From assembly GCA_034664165.1 (NCBI GenBank), contig JAXDIE010000059.1, positions 1 through 39,495 on the forward strand: DNA of 39,495 nt. Reading direction: 5' to 3'. The notes under the pieces were generated by a model that searched no databases, was not told the origin of the DNA, and saw only the letters and a program-made list of their open reading frames with translations. The translations under genes were made by a program, and so were the position numbers. This DNA is from JACCVG01 sp034664165. Lineage in GTDB: Bacteria > Actinomycetota > Thermoleophilia > Solirubrobacterales > Thermoleophilaceae. Positions 1-7,370 of the stretch are shown piece after piece. The first letter of the stretch is position 1; each line of letters opens with the position of its first letter.

Positions 1-159
1 AACGGGTTCTATGGTGCCTACCAGTTCATGCAGGGCACCTGGGAAGCCGTGGGCGGCTCCGGCAACCCCGCCGATGCCAGCCCGGCCGAGCAGGACAAGC
101 GTGCAGCGATTCTGTACGCGCAGTCCGGCGCCGGCCAGTGGCCCGTCTGCGGCCAGTAG
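1..159 (+). CDS. Rpf-like transglycosylase domain, C-terminal end (partial)
   Basis: This is the last 52 codons of a gene that begins before the window; it is open from base 1 and stops with TAG at 157-159. The peptide reads NGFYGAYQF, then a GTWEAVGGSGNPADA segment, AEQDKRAAILYAQ and a terminal QWPVCGQ. That is the C-terminal half of the resuscitation-promoting-factor/transglycosylase-like domain, which cleaves peptidoglycan outside the cell. The near-terminal Cys (WPVC) normally pairs with a Cys in the missing part. In known proteins this domain often sits at the end of a secreted, cell-wall-bound chain. The N-terminus, signal peptide and any linker cannot be seen. Confidence 0.85.
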   Translation, partial: NGFYGAYQFMQGTWEAVGGSGNPADASPAEQDKRAAILYAQSGAGQWPVCGQ

Positions 160-248
160 CCGACGAACTCGCTCAGCAGGATGGGCGTTGCTGGGGCATG
201 ACCCCGGTGGGGCCTAGGACTCCGTGTCAGGCGTCAGGTCGTTCGGGC
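160..248. other. Short intergenic gap between convergent genes
   Basis: The Rpf-like gene and the hydrolase gene run towards each other here. The gap has only weak dyads: GGGG/CCCC arms around 193-212, and a 5-bp CGGGC/GCCCG hairpin with a TCAG loop near 244-257 that overlaps the hydrolase stop codon. No T-run follows, so an intrinsic terminator is not convincing. Confidence 0.3.
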
Positions 249-992
249 TCAGGCCCGGACGACCTGGCTGCCGGGCACGATGTCGTCCGCGCCGGATTCG
301 TCCCAGCGCACCCATGCCTTGTGCCCGCCGTCGTAGTCAGGCGCGAAGAGCACAAGCGTGGCCCCCTGATCCCAGACGGTGCAGTGCTCCTCGCCCTCCG
401 GATCCAAGCCGCGCCAGACCCGGACGAACGCGTTGTTCTCCCACTCGTCCCCGATGGTCGTGGGATCCGTGTGGCCAGGCCGCACGCTTACCTCGTGCGG
501 CAGCTTCATCAGCACTTCCATGATCGAGTGCTTCATGTCCTCGAAGGTCGTCGAGCCCGGTGCCTTGACCCCGCCGATCGATCCCTTGAAGAGCGTGTCG
601 CCTGTGAAGATCTCGCTGCCGTTGATCAGGAAGTTCAGCATCCCGTCGGTGTGCCCGGGCGTGTGGACCGCCTCGATCTCGAGCCCGCCGATCGTCAGCT
701 TCTCCCCGGGGTCGATGGTGGTGTCTACGTCGAGCAGCCGGGCCGCCTCGAGCGGGTGGGCCATGATCTCGACCCCGTAGCGCTCCTTGAACAGGTGGTT
801 CTCGGCCACATGGTCCGCGTGGTGGTGGGTCAGCAGCAGATGGGTGACCGTCAGATCGTGCTTCTCAGCGGCATCGAAGAGCGGCTGCGAGGGCCCGCTG
901 GTGTCGATGACGATCCCAGTGCCGCCGGGCTCATCGCCCACGAGGTAGCTGTTGGATAGCCATTGGTCGTTCAGGACGCGCTCGATGATCAT
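249..992 (-). CDS. Metallo-beta-lactamase-fold hydrolase (glyoxalase II-like)
   Basis: A 247-residue protein with the complete metal-binding signature of the metallo-beta-lactamase superfamily: H56-x-H58-x-D60-H61 (in THHHADH), H114 in HTPGHTDG, D132 in FTGDTLF and H174 in RPGHTD. Compact length and the GH-rich motifs resemble glyoxalase II-like or persulfide-dioxygenase-like cytosolic thioester hydrolases. The true substrate cannot be read from sequence. There is no signal peptide. The ATG overlaps the stop of the upstream lipoprotein gene as ATGA (989-992), so the two are translationally coupled. A lactamase role is unlikely, because those enzymes are exported. Confidence 0.9.
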   Translation of the reverse strand: MIIERVLNDQWLSNSYLVGDEPGGTGIVIDTSGPSQPLFDAAEKHDLTVTHLLLTHHHADHVAENHLFKERYGVEIMAHPLEAARLLDVDTTIDPGEKLTIGGLEIEAVHTPGHTDGMLNFLINGSEIFTGDTLFKGSIGGVKAPGSTTFEDMKHSIMEVLMKLPHEVSVRPGHTDPTTIGDEWENNAFVRVWRGLDPEGEEHCTVWDQGATLVLFAPDYDGGHKAWVRWDESGADDIVPGSQVVRA

Positions 993-1864
993 GATTTCTG
1001 TCCCTCCGTGGGGGTCGGCTGGGTGGTGGTGCCGCCGCTCGGCGGGGCCAGCCCTCCGCCTCCGAAGCGCCAGGCGCCATCCTCGAAGCGCATGTACCAG
1101 ACGCCTTCCAGGTCGCCGAGCGTCACGTTGAGCTGGGCCCCGGGGATCGTGAGGGTTTTCAGCTGGACTCCACTGATGTCGAACGGAGCTGCGGCCTCTT
1201 TGGCCGCGCCGGGGTCCTTCTCGTACGACGTGGTGCAGAGCGTGCCGACAACTCCCGCCTTGTCAAGCGACTTGGCCCGCACCAGGCGGTAGCGCTTGGT
1301 CAGCAGGTCGCACGCGCCCGAGTACTTGTGATCGGCCAGAAGCCTTCTGAAGTCGGAATAGGTCTGGCCTGCGGCGTCCTGCTTGGCCTGGTCCGCCGGC
1401 GCATCCACTCCAGTGCCTGTGAAGCCCGGCGCCCCTGCCTCGCCGTCAACCCGCCATTCGTCCTGGTGCCCGACCATCGGCACCACCACGCTGTCACCGT
1501 CCGTGTCCACGGTGACGTCCGCGAGCGGGATCGTGCGGGGGGTCAGCTTCACGGATGTGACGGAAAAGGGCTGATCGGCGCTCTTCGAGAGCTCAGGGTG
1601 CTTCTGGTAGTAGGCGACGCACACGGCTCGCGGGTCGCCCCCCTTGCCCGTGTCCTGGGCCTTCTGCTTGAGTTTGGCCTTGGTCTGCAGCGCGCAGACC
1701 TTCTCGAAGTCGCCTGTGGCCAAGGCCTGCTGGTAGCGGACTGCGCCGTCCGACGCTGCCTTCTCCGCATCGTCCCCGCTTGTGGCGGGAGCGGAGGATC
1801 CACCACAGCCCGCAGCAGCCAGCGCCGCGCCGACTGCAATCGCGCCGAGCGCGGTCCTTGACAT
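989..1864 (-). CDS. Lipoprotein with two NTF2-like repeats
   Basis: The start chosen is ATG 1864, which gives a leader MSRTALGAIAVGAALAAAGC with a lipobox at Cys20. The open frame continues upstream only into tRNA-Val. The mature part (about 270 residues) holds two copies of a domain of roughly 100 residues, at about 40-145 and 170-285. Each has an early Cys (KVCALQT; GACDLLT) and a second Cys before a YxK(H/D)P element (CVAYYQKHP; CTTSYEKDP), and each ends with a Trp-containing strand (EWRVDGE; AWRFGG). Alternating strands and a short helical start suggest an NTF2-like fold. The function is unknown; it is probably anchored on the outer face of the membrane. It is coupled by ATGA to the hydrolase gene downstream. 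Confidence 0.8.
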   Translation of the reverse strand: MSRTALGAIAVGAALAAAGCGGSSAPATSGDDAEKAASDGAVRYQQALATGDFEKVCALQTKAKLKQKAQDTGKGGDPRAVCVAYYQKHPELSKSADQPFSVTSVKLTPRTIPLADVTVDTDGDSVVVPMVGHQDEWRVDGEAGAPGFTGTGVDAPADQAKQDAAGQTYSDFRRLLADHKYSGACDLLTKRYRLVRAKSLDKAGVVGTLCTTSYEKDPGAAKEAAAPFDISGVQLKTLTIPGAQLNVTLGDLEGVWYMRFEDGAWRFGGGGLAPPSGGTTTQPTPTEGQKS

Positions 1865-1878
1865 GAGAACGGTCACGA

Positions 1879-1951
1879 TGGGCCGTACTGGGCTCGAACC
1901 AGTGACCCCCAGCTTGTCGAGCTGGTGCTCTCCCAACTGAGCTAACGGCCC
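1879..1951 (-). tRNA. tRNA-Val (anticodon GAC)
   Basis: A 73-nt cloverleaf on the minus strand. The acceptor GGGCCGT pairs with ACGGCCC, the D-stem is GCTC/GAGC, the anticodon stem CCAGC/GCTGG and the T-arm ACTGG-TTCGAGC-CCAGT, with discriminator A. The anticodon loop reads TCGACAA, so the anticodon is GAC (Val). The base before the anticodon (position 33) is C instead of the nearly universal U. CCA is not encoded. The 3' end lies 14 bases before the lipoprotein ATG. Confidence 0.93.
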
Positions 1952-1990
1952 CGATGGCTCACGATAGCCAATCCTGGTCCGCGATCCCGC

Positions 1991-3718
1991 CTACGGCTGG
2001 CAGGCGGCATCCAGCTCGGAGCTCCCGGAATGGGAAAACACACAGACGGGCGTGCCGGCACCGGTAAGGGCGCCGCCGAGGTCGGTCGTCGCAACGGTGG
2101 CAGCTGAGGCTGCAGACATGTCCAGGCCGGTGGTCCCGGCGACGGAGCCGGTGGTCATGTACAGAGTCCCGTTCTCCACCGTGATTGCAGTCGTGCCACC
2201 GAACACGCTGCTCCCGCTGAGGGTGCCAATCGATTGGTCAAGCACCAGGCCCTTGTCCGAGCCGAAGACCTGACTGGAGCGGAGCGTTGCATTGCTATCC
2301 GAGACCGAGAGGGCGACCGGGCCCTGCCCGTTGAACTCGCTGCCTGTGGCGACGAGGTTCGAGTTGGAGATCAGCCGGGCTCCGGTGGCACCCCGCGCGG
2401 TGCTCGTATTGAGATTCACGAAGGCGTTGTTGCTGACGTCCACGCCCACCGCGTTAGCGCTTGTGGCGAAGCTATCGCGGACCGTCGCGCTGGACGTGGG
2501 TCCCGCGACGACCAACCCGCTGCCGTCGGTCGAGCTGGCGAAGCTGCTGAAGAGGTTGGCGAAACCGCCTTGGATGTCCACTGCATTGCCGTCGAGGGAG
2601 TTGACGAAGCTGTCCCGGACGGTTGCCTGGCCCGCTTGGATCCCCATCCCGGTGCCACTGCTCGAGCTGACGAAGCTGCTCCAGACCGTGGCGAAACCCC
2701 CTTGGAAATCCATCCCGGTCCCGCTGTTCGAGCTGACAAGGCTGCTCCAGACAGTGGCTGACCCGCCCTGGATCTCGATCCCCGGGCCGCTGGTGGAGGT
2801 CGCGAAGCTGTCCCAGATCCGGGCTGTCCCGGCCTGTACCTCAAGCCCGGTGTCGGTTGGAGAGAATGAGCTTGAGCCGCGCATGTTGAGGGATCCGCTC
2901 TCGAGCCGGGTTCCGGGAACGCCCTGGGCGAAGGTGTCGGTGACGGTCACCGTGCCGTTCGTGTCGATGTCCAGCCCGATGGCGCCTGCGGCAAACGCGT
3001 TCACGTTGTTGAGCTTCACCGGGGTGCCGGGTGTCGCGACCGTCAGAGCCGCACTCGCTGGGTCGGCAACGGTATTCGTGAAACCGATGTTCGAGACCTC
3101 GCTCGCTCCCGTCACCTCAACGGCACTCCCGCTGCCGCTCGAGTGCCGTACGAATGTGGTCCGGTACCCCGACCCCTCGAGGCTCAGTCCGTCCGGGAGC
3201 TCGAGGGTGTCCGAGCCGATGTCGTAGGTCCCCGGCTCGAGCTTCAGGAGGATCGGATTCGTGACCGAAGGAGTCGGGGCGCCCTGTACGGCGGCAATCA
3301 GAGCGGCTCCGCTCGCGCTCGCGTTTGCTCCGGGACTCACCAGGATGGTCTTCTTGTAGCGGGCGAACTCGGTGGAGTCGGAGCCGTCGAGCGTGTCGGC
3401 ATCAAGCCCCGACCCCGTACCGTCGACCTGCTTGATCTTGTTCAGCACGTCCGCGGGCAGGTCGGGGGAGCCGGGTGGGCCCTGCGGCCCGACCGGACCC
3501 TGTGGCCCGATGGTCCCCTGCAGCGTGCCCTCGTTGATGTCCGCGCCGGTGAGGCTGTCATCGAGGATGTCGTTGCCCCTCAGCGAGTTGTCCTTCACGC
3601 TCTTGGAGCTGACCGAGTTCTTGGCGGCCCCCGCGGCGTAGCCGGTCCCGCCCACGGCGAGGAAAATGGCAAGCAGAGCCAGATGGTGCTGCCGGACATA
3701 TCCCGCGAGCTTCGACAC
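1991..3718 (-). CDS. Membrane-anchored right-handed beta-helix surface protein
   Basis: GTG 3718 is chosen because GGGAGG lies 6 bases upstream; the open frame continues about 200 bases further without support. The product has 575 residues. Residues 12-30 form a hydrophobic helix that is a signal peptide or anchor. Next comes a polar linker with repeated SVxxxSL / DILDDSL / ADI units, then a short collagen-like GPQGPVGPQGPPG stretch near 71-83. From about 130 to the end is a Ser/Thr/Gly/Val-rich parallel beta-helix, including five clear 22-residue rungs (298-428) of the type ATVWSSLVSSNSGTGMDFQGG. Such folds are typical of secreted adhesins or polysaccharide-modifying enzymes. I see no catalytic acidic cluster, so a structural or binding role is more likely. 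It is transcribed divergently from the glycoside hydrolase gene. Confidence 0.8.
   Translation of the reverse strand: MSKLAGYVRQHHLALLAIFLAVGGTGYAAGAAKNSVSSKSVKDNSLRGNDILDDSLTGADINEGTLQGTIGPQGPVGPQGPPGSPDLPADVLNKIKQVDGTGSGLDADTLDGSDSTEFARYKKTILVSPGANASASGAALIAAVQGAPTPSVTNPILLKLEPGTYDIGSDTLELPDGLSLEGSGYRTTFVRHSSGSGSAVEVTGASEVSNIGFTNTVADPASAALTVATPGTPVKLNNVNAFAAGAIGLDIDTNGTVTVTDTFAQGVPGTRLESGSLNMRGSSSFSPTDTGLEVQAGTARIWDSFATSTSGPGIEIQGGSATVWSSLVSSNSGTGMDFQGGFATVWSSFVSSSSGTGMGIQAGQATVRDSFVNSLDGNAVDIQGGFANLFSSFASSTDGSGLVVAGPTSSATVRDSFATSANAVGVDVSNNAFVNLNTSTARGATGARLISNSNLVATGSEFNGQGPVALSVSDSNATLRSSQVFGSDKGLVLDQSIGTLSGSSVFGGTTAITVENGTLYMTTGSVAGTTGLDMSAASAATVATTDLGGALTGAGTPVCVFSHSGSSELDAACQP
2429..2830 (-). 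repeat. 66-bp coding tandem repeat (beta-helix rungs)
   Basis: About six imperfect tandem units inside the beta-helix gene. The clearest unit-to-unit distance is 66 bp (for example the GCTGCTCCAGAC string at 2675 and 2741), equal to 22 codons. Each unit encodes a strand-turn-strand rung ending in QGG or QAG. The last unit, towards the C-terminus, is diverged. Confidence 0.8.
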
Positions 3719-3854
3719 CTGTCGCCTCCCGTCGACTTCCGCAAGCTTAGTCCTCAGGGCCGCCCCTGACCACCATTCCCGACATTTGGGCGAATACGTC
3801 GGCGTGGCAAAGGTGCGGTCACAAATCTCCCGGCAACCTGGGAAGCTAGGGGTC
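3719..3854. promoter_or_regulatory. Divergent promoter region, beta-helix / glycoside hydrolase
   Basis: 136 bases between two divergent genes. On the minus strand TAAGCT (3743-3748) is a possible -10 for the beta-helix gene. A 6-bp dyad TCAGGG-CCGC-CCCTGA lies at 3754-3769. No convincing plus-strand promoter could be picked. The shared region suggests that the two cell-surface genes may be co-regulated. Confidence 0.35.
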
Positions 3855-5012
3855 GTGCGAAACCGGCGCACACTGCGACCTCGGCGGGGGCTGCACGCGG
3901 CATTGGCCGCGCTCGGCATGCTTGTCGTGCTCTGTTACGGCCCCTCCGCGGCCGAGGCCCGGCTGCGCGTGGGCATCAACATCAACCAGGCCGTGGCGGA
4001 CTCCGAGCTGACCCGGATGCAGATGGGCGGCGCCAGCCTGGTCCGGTTCCCGATCAACTGGAACTTCATCGAGCCGCGGGTCGATCACTACGTGTGGGAC
4101 TTCTACGACTACGCGTTCGCAGCGCTCGCAAACCGCCGGATGACCTACTTCCCCGTCATCCAGGGCCTGCCGGCCTACATCGACCACACCTATGCCGAAT
4201 ATCCCGCCGGAATCGCCCAGCTCACGCGCTTCCGCTACTTCATGCAGCAACTGATCTCGCGCTACGGCCACGGCGGGAGCTTCTGGCAGGAGCACCCCGA
4301 GCTTCCCGAGATGGCGCCACCCGCCTGGCAGATCTGGAATGAGCCCAACCTGCCCGGAAACTCGCCCGGCCTCAAGCCATCTCCCAGCACCTATTCCTAC
4401 GTACTGAAGATCGCCGCCGAGGAGATCCACGCCCGTGACCCCGTGACCCAGGTGGTTGTCGGCGGCATGTCGCCCAGCGCGGACTTCGGGGCCCTCGACT
4501 ACCTCGACCAGCTGTGGAAGATCCCCGGCACGCGCGCAGCCACCGATGCCATCGCCCTCCACACCTACCCGCGCAAGCCCAAGCAGCTGACCGAGCTGCT
4601 GGATTTCGTCGGAGACTTCATGGAGAGCCACTTCGCCAGCCAGATGCCGGTCTGGATCACGGAGTTCGGCTGGTCGACGGCCGGCGAAAAGGTGCCCCAG
4701 CGAAAGAACCGTGGCGCCCAGGCCCGGGCCCTGAAGAAGGCGGTCGAGATCATGCGGCGTCAGCGCCACCTGAACCTGGTCGGAGCCCTCTGGTACAGCT
4801 GGCGCGACATGGGCCGGCCGGGCGCGTCGAACGCGTGGCAGCCGTACACGGGCCTCTTCAACTACGACGGCCTGGCCAAGCCATCCTGGCGCGCGTTCAC
4901 CCGGCTGACCGGGGGCCGCGGCGGCTCCACCGTCGAGGGCGCTCTGCCACCCGTCCTCGCGGGGCCGTCATTCCCCGCCGGGCCCTACCAGGGCTTCTTC
5001 CCGAGCGGGTAG
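3855..5012 (+). CDS. Secreted glycoside hydrolase, clan GH-A type
   Basis: Start GTG 3855 follows an AGGGG stretch and gives a 385-residue protein with a classic export signal: Arg-rich n-region, hydrophobic core about 15-30, AEA cleavage site near 34. The body is a (beta/alpha)8 hydrolase of the GH5/GH39 kind. The acid/base Glu is E163 in QIWNEPN, after beta-strand 4, and the nucleophile is E270 in WITEFGW. Supporting residues are IALHTY and a WYSWRD strand late in the barrel. Families with this arrangement cut beta-linked glycans by a retaining mechanism; the substrate is not evident. The protein ends with a short Pro/Gly-rich tail. It stands alone, with the ABC operon promoter 30 bases downstream. 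Confidence 0.85.
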   Translation: MRNRRTLRPRRGLHAALAALGMLVVLCYGPSAAEARLRVGININQAVADSELTRMQMGGASLVRFPINWNFIEPRVDHYVWDFYDYAFAALANRRMTYFPVIQGLPAYIDHTYAEYPAGIAQLTRFRYFMQQLISRYGHGGSFWQEHPELPEMAPPAWQIWNEPNLPGNSPGLKPSPSTYSYVLKIAAEEIHARDPVTQVVVGGMSPSADFGALDYLDQLWKIPGTRAATDAIALHTYPRKPKQLTELLDFVGDFMESHFASQMPVWITEFGWSTAGEKVPQRKNRGAQARALKKAVEIMRRQRHLNLVGALWYSWRDMGRPGASNAWQPYTGLFNYDGLAKPSWRAFTRLTGGRGGSTVEGALPPVLAGPSFPAGPYQGFFPSG

Positions 5013-5040
5013 GCAACTCCGGCCTTAAGTGGGGTGCGGG

Positions 5041-5046
5041 TAGAGT
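5041..5046 (+). promoter_or_regulatory. -10-like TAGAGT, leaderless start of ABC operon
   Basis: TAGAGT lies 7 bases before the ATG at 5054, the spacing expected if transcription starts at the A of the start codon. There is no Shine-Dalgarno sequence before this ATG. No clear -35 is seen. Confidence 0.5.
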
Positions 5047-5053
5047 CGCCTGA

Positions 5054-5812
5054 ATGGAGCAGAGCACGCCGTCGGGCGGTGGGCTGGTCGAGCTGAGCGC
5101 GGTATCCAAGAGCTTCGGGCAGAACCTCGTACTGGACAACATCGATCTGCGGATCGAACACGGACAGGCCGTGGTCGTGGCCGGCCCATCTGGATCGGGC
5201 AAGTCGACCATGCTCCGTTGCATAAATGGTCTGGAGCCGATCGACTCGGGAACCATCAAGTTCGATGGGCGATCGATTGAGGGGATCGGCCGGGACATCT
5301 ACGGCATCCGCGCCCAGATCGGGATGGTCTTCCAGCAGTTCAACCTCTTCCCTCACATGACGGTGCTGCAGAACATCACGCTGGGCCCGACGCACGTAAG
5401 GGGTGTCTCCGCCGAGGAAGCGAGGCAACGAGGTCGCGAGCTCCTGGACCGGGTGGGGATCCCGGACAAGGAGTCCGACCTGCCGGCAGACCTCTCGGGC
5501 GGCCAGCAGCAGCGGGTGGCGATCGCCCGCGCCCTGGCCGTGGACCCGAAGCTGATGCTCTTCGACGAGCCTACGTCGGCGCTTGACCCGGAGATGATCC
5601 GCGAGGTACTCGACGTGATGCGCGACCTGGCTCGTGACGGCATGACGATGATCGTCGTGACCCACGAGATGGGATTCGCCCGCGAGGTGTGCGACCGCAT
5701 CGTCTTCATCGACGAGGGCTCGATCGTCGAGGACGCACCACCCGAGCAGTTCTTCCAGGCGACCGGGAGCGCCAGAGCCAAGGAATTCGTTGACAAGATC
5801 ATCCACCACTGA
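5054..5812 (+). CDS. Polar amino acid ABC transporter ATPase (GlnQ type)
   Basis: A 252-residue cytoplasmic ATPase with all ABC motifs in order: Walker A GPSGSGKST (44-52), Q-loop Q94 in MVFQQFNLFP, signature LSGGQQQRVAIARAL (147-161), Walker B LMLFDE (167-172), D-loop SALD and switch H204 in VVTHEMGFA. The QQFNLFPHMT and SGGQQQRV forms are characteristic of the polar amino acid uptake subfamily (GlnQ/ArtP/HisP). It is the first gene of a four-gene operon with the binding lipoprotein and two permeases; the next SD (GGAGGG) begins directly after its stop codon. Confidence 0.95.
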   Translation: MEQSTPSGGGLVELSAVSKSFGQNLVLDNIDLRIEHGQAVVVAGPSGSGKSTMLRCINGLEPIDSGTIKFDGRSIEGIGRDIYGIRAQIGMVFQQFNLFPHMTVLQNITLGPTHVRGVSAEEARQRGRELLDRVGIPDKESDLPADLSGGQQQRVAIARALAVDPKLMLFDEPTSALDPEMIREVLDVMRDLARDGMTMIVVTHEMGFAREVCDRIVFIDEGSIVEDAPPEQFFQATGSARAKEFVDKIIHH

Positions 5813-5822
5813 GGAGGGCAAT

Positions 5823-6704
5823 ATGAGGACCATGGGCAAGTGGAGGCTCGCCATTCCGTTGATCGCGCTGGCCGCGCTCGTGCCGGCCGGATGCGGGGGC
5901 GGCGCGGGCAGCGACACGGCCGCGACCGGCGGCGCCGGAGACGTGTCCCAGCCGACGCTCGACAGGATCAAGGAGAACGGCGAGATCGTGATCGGCGTGA
6001 AGTACGACGTGCCCCCGTTCGGGTTCAAGAACCCGAGCACGGGTGAGGTCGAGGGCTTCGACGTCGAGCTGGGCCGGGCGATCGCCGAGGATCTCGGCGT
6101 GGAGCCGAAGTTCGTCGAGGCGATCTCGGACAACCGGATCCCGTTCCTTCAGGACGGAACCGTGGACCTGATCCTCTCGACCATGACGATCACCGGGGAG
6201 CGCGACCAGGAGATCGACTTCTCCGAGCCGTACTACATCGCCAACGGGCGGATCCTGGTTCCCAAGGGGTCCGACATCGCCGGAATCGACGACCTGGCGG
6301 GCAAGCGCGTGTGCACGGTGCTGGGCTCGACCTACGCCGACACGCTGGCCGAACAGGCGCCGGATGCGGATCTGCAGCTGGTCGATACCTACTCCGAGTG
6401 CCTGGAGCTGATCCAGGACGGTTCGGTTGACGCCGTCTCGACCGACGACGTGATCCTCACCGGCATGGTCATCCAGGACGACTCGCTCCAGCTGGTAGGC
6501 GAGGACCTGACCACTGAGCCCTATGGAGCCGGCCTGCGCGACGGCGACACGGCGTTCAAGAAGGCTGTGGACAAGTCCATCGACGCCTACAAGAAGGATG
6601 GGCGCTGGGAGGCCAGCTACGAGAAGTGGGTCGGCCAGTACACCGGGGTGAAGCAGAAGCCGCCGACCATGACCCTGAAGGAAGCCATCGAGCTGAATCC
6701 CTAG
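5823..6704 (+). CDS. Amino acid ABC transporter substrate-binding lipoprotein
   Basis: ATG 5823 follows GGAGGG with 4 bases between and gives 293 residues. The N-terminal signal ends in a lipobox, LVPAGC, with acylated Cys24. The rest is a type II periplasmic-binding-protein fold of family 3 (SBP_bac_3). It starts DRIKENGEIVIGVKYDVPPFG, then EGFDVELGRAIAEDLG, the STMTITGERDQEIDFSEPYY hinge/ligand segment, a second lobe from KRVCTVLGSTYAD, and a helical end with WEASYEKWVG. The family binds Glu, Gln, Asp or related polar amino acids; the exact ligand is unresolved. It is encoded between the ATPase and the two permeases, so all components of one importer are present. Confidence 0.93.
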   Translation: MRTMGKWRLAIPLIALAALVPAGCGGGAGSDTAATGGAGDVSQPTLDRIKENGEIVIGVKYDVPPFGFKNPSTGEVEGFDVELGRAIAEDLGVEPKFVEAISDNRIPFLQDGTVDLILSTMTITGERDQEIDFSEPYYIANGRILVPKGSDIAGIDDLAGKRVCTVLGSTYADTLAEQAPDADLQLVDTYSECLELIQDGSVDAVSTDDVILTGMVIQDDSLQLVGEDLTTEPYGAGLRDGDTAFKKAVDKSIDAYKKDGRWEASYEKWVGQYTGVKQKPPTMTLKEAIELNP

Positions 6705-6707
6705 GTC

Positions 6708-7370
6708 ATGAGCGGGCTCTGGGAGGTGTTGAGGGAGCACTTCCCGGAGCTCGCCTCCGGTTTCCTGGTCACGGCCCGGATCGTCGCGATCTCCTTCGTG
6801 ATCGCGATGATCGTGGGCGCGTTCGTGGCCGCGCTGCGGATCTCGCCGTCGAAATGGCTCAAGCGCCTGGGCGGGATCTACGTCGAGACGTTCCGCAATA
6901 TTCCGCTCCTCGTTCTGCTGTTCATCGCGTTCGCGGGATTGCGGCGGGCGGGTGTGCCGATCAGCCCATGGGTGGCCGGGACGGCGAGCCTGGGCCTGTA
7001 CACCGCGGCGTACGTGGCCGAGGCGCTGCGCTCCGGCGCCTTCTCCGTGGGCAAGGGACAGGTCGAGGCCGCGCTCTCGCTCGGCCTGAGCTACGCCGCG
7101 ACCCTGCGGCGGATCGTCATCCCCCAGGCGTTCCGCTCCGTGATCCCCACGGTCGGGAGCCTGGTGATCGCCATGATCCGGAACTCCGCGATCGTCGGCG
7201 TGTCGCTCCTGGCGCTGCCTGACCTTCTCAAGGAGGCCCGGATCGTGCAGTCCCGGACCTTCGAGACGGGCGAGGTCTTCTTCTGGGCGGCTGTGGGCTA
7301 CCTGATCCTGACGCTGACCACCACCCTTGTCTTCCGCTACCTCGAGCGGCGCTACGCGGTGCGGCGATGA
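6708..7370 (+). CDS. Amino acid ABC transporter permease 1 (HisM/GlnP family)
   Basis: A 220-residue integral membrane protein beginning 3 bases after the binding protein stop. Hydrophobic segments lie near 15-40, 60-80, 90-110, 150-175 and 190-212. The conserved ETFRNIPLLVLLF element precedes helix 3, and the EAA loop reads EAALSLGLSYAATLRRIVIPQAFR, which docks on the ATPase. This is the standard size and layout for the His/Glu/Gln/Arg/opine permease family. Its stop overlaps the next permease start as ATGA (7367-7370), so both are made together and probably form a heterodimer. Confidence 0.93.
   Translation: MSGLWEVLREHFPELASGFLVTARIVAISFVIAMIVGAFVAALRISPSKWLKRLGGIYVETFRNIPLLVLLFIAFAGLRRAGVPISPWVAGTASLGLYTAAYVAEALRSGAFSVGKGQVEAALSLGLSYAATLRRIVIPQAFRSVIPTVGSLVIAMIRNSAIVGVSLLALPDLLKEARIVQSRTFETGEVFFWAAVGYLILTLTTTLVFRYLERRYAVRR

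Noticed and set aside
244..257. Intrinsic terminator between the first two genes
   Set aside because: The 5-bp hairpin overlaps a stop codon and has no T-run.
2429..2830. Tandem repeat as a CRISPR array
   Set aside because: Units are contiguous, keep the reading frame and encode beta-helix rungs; there are no spacers.
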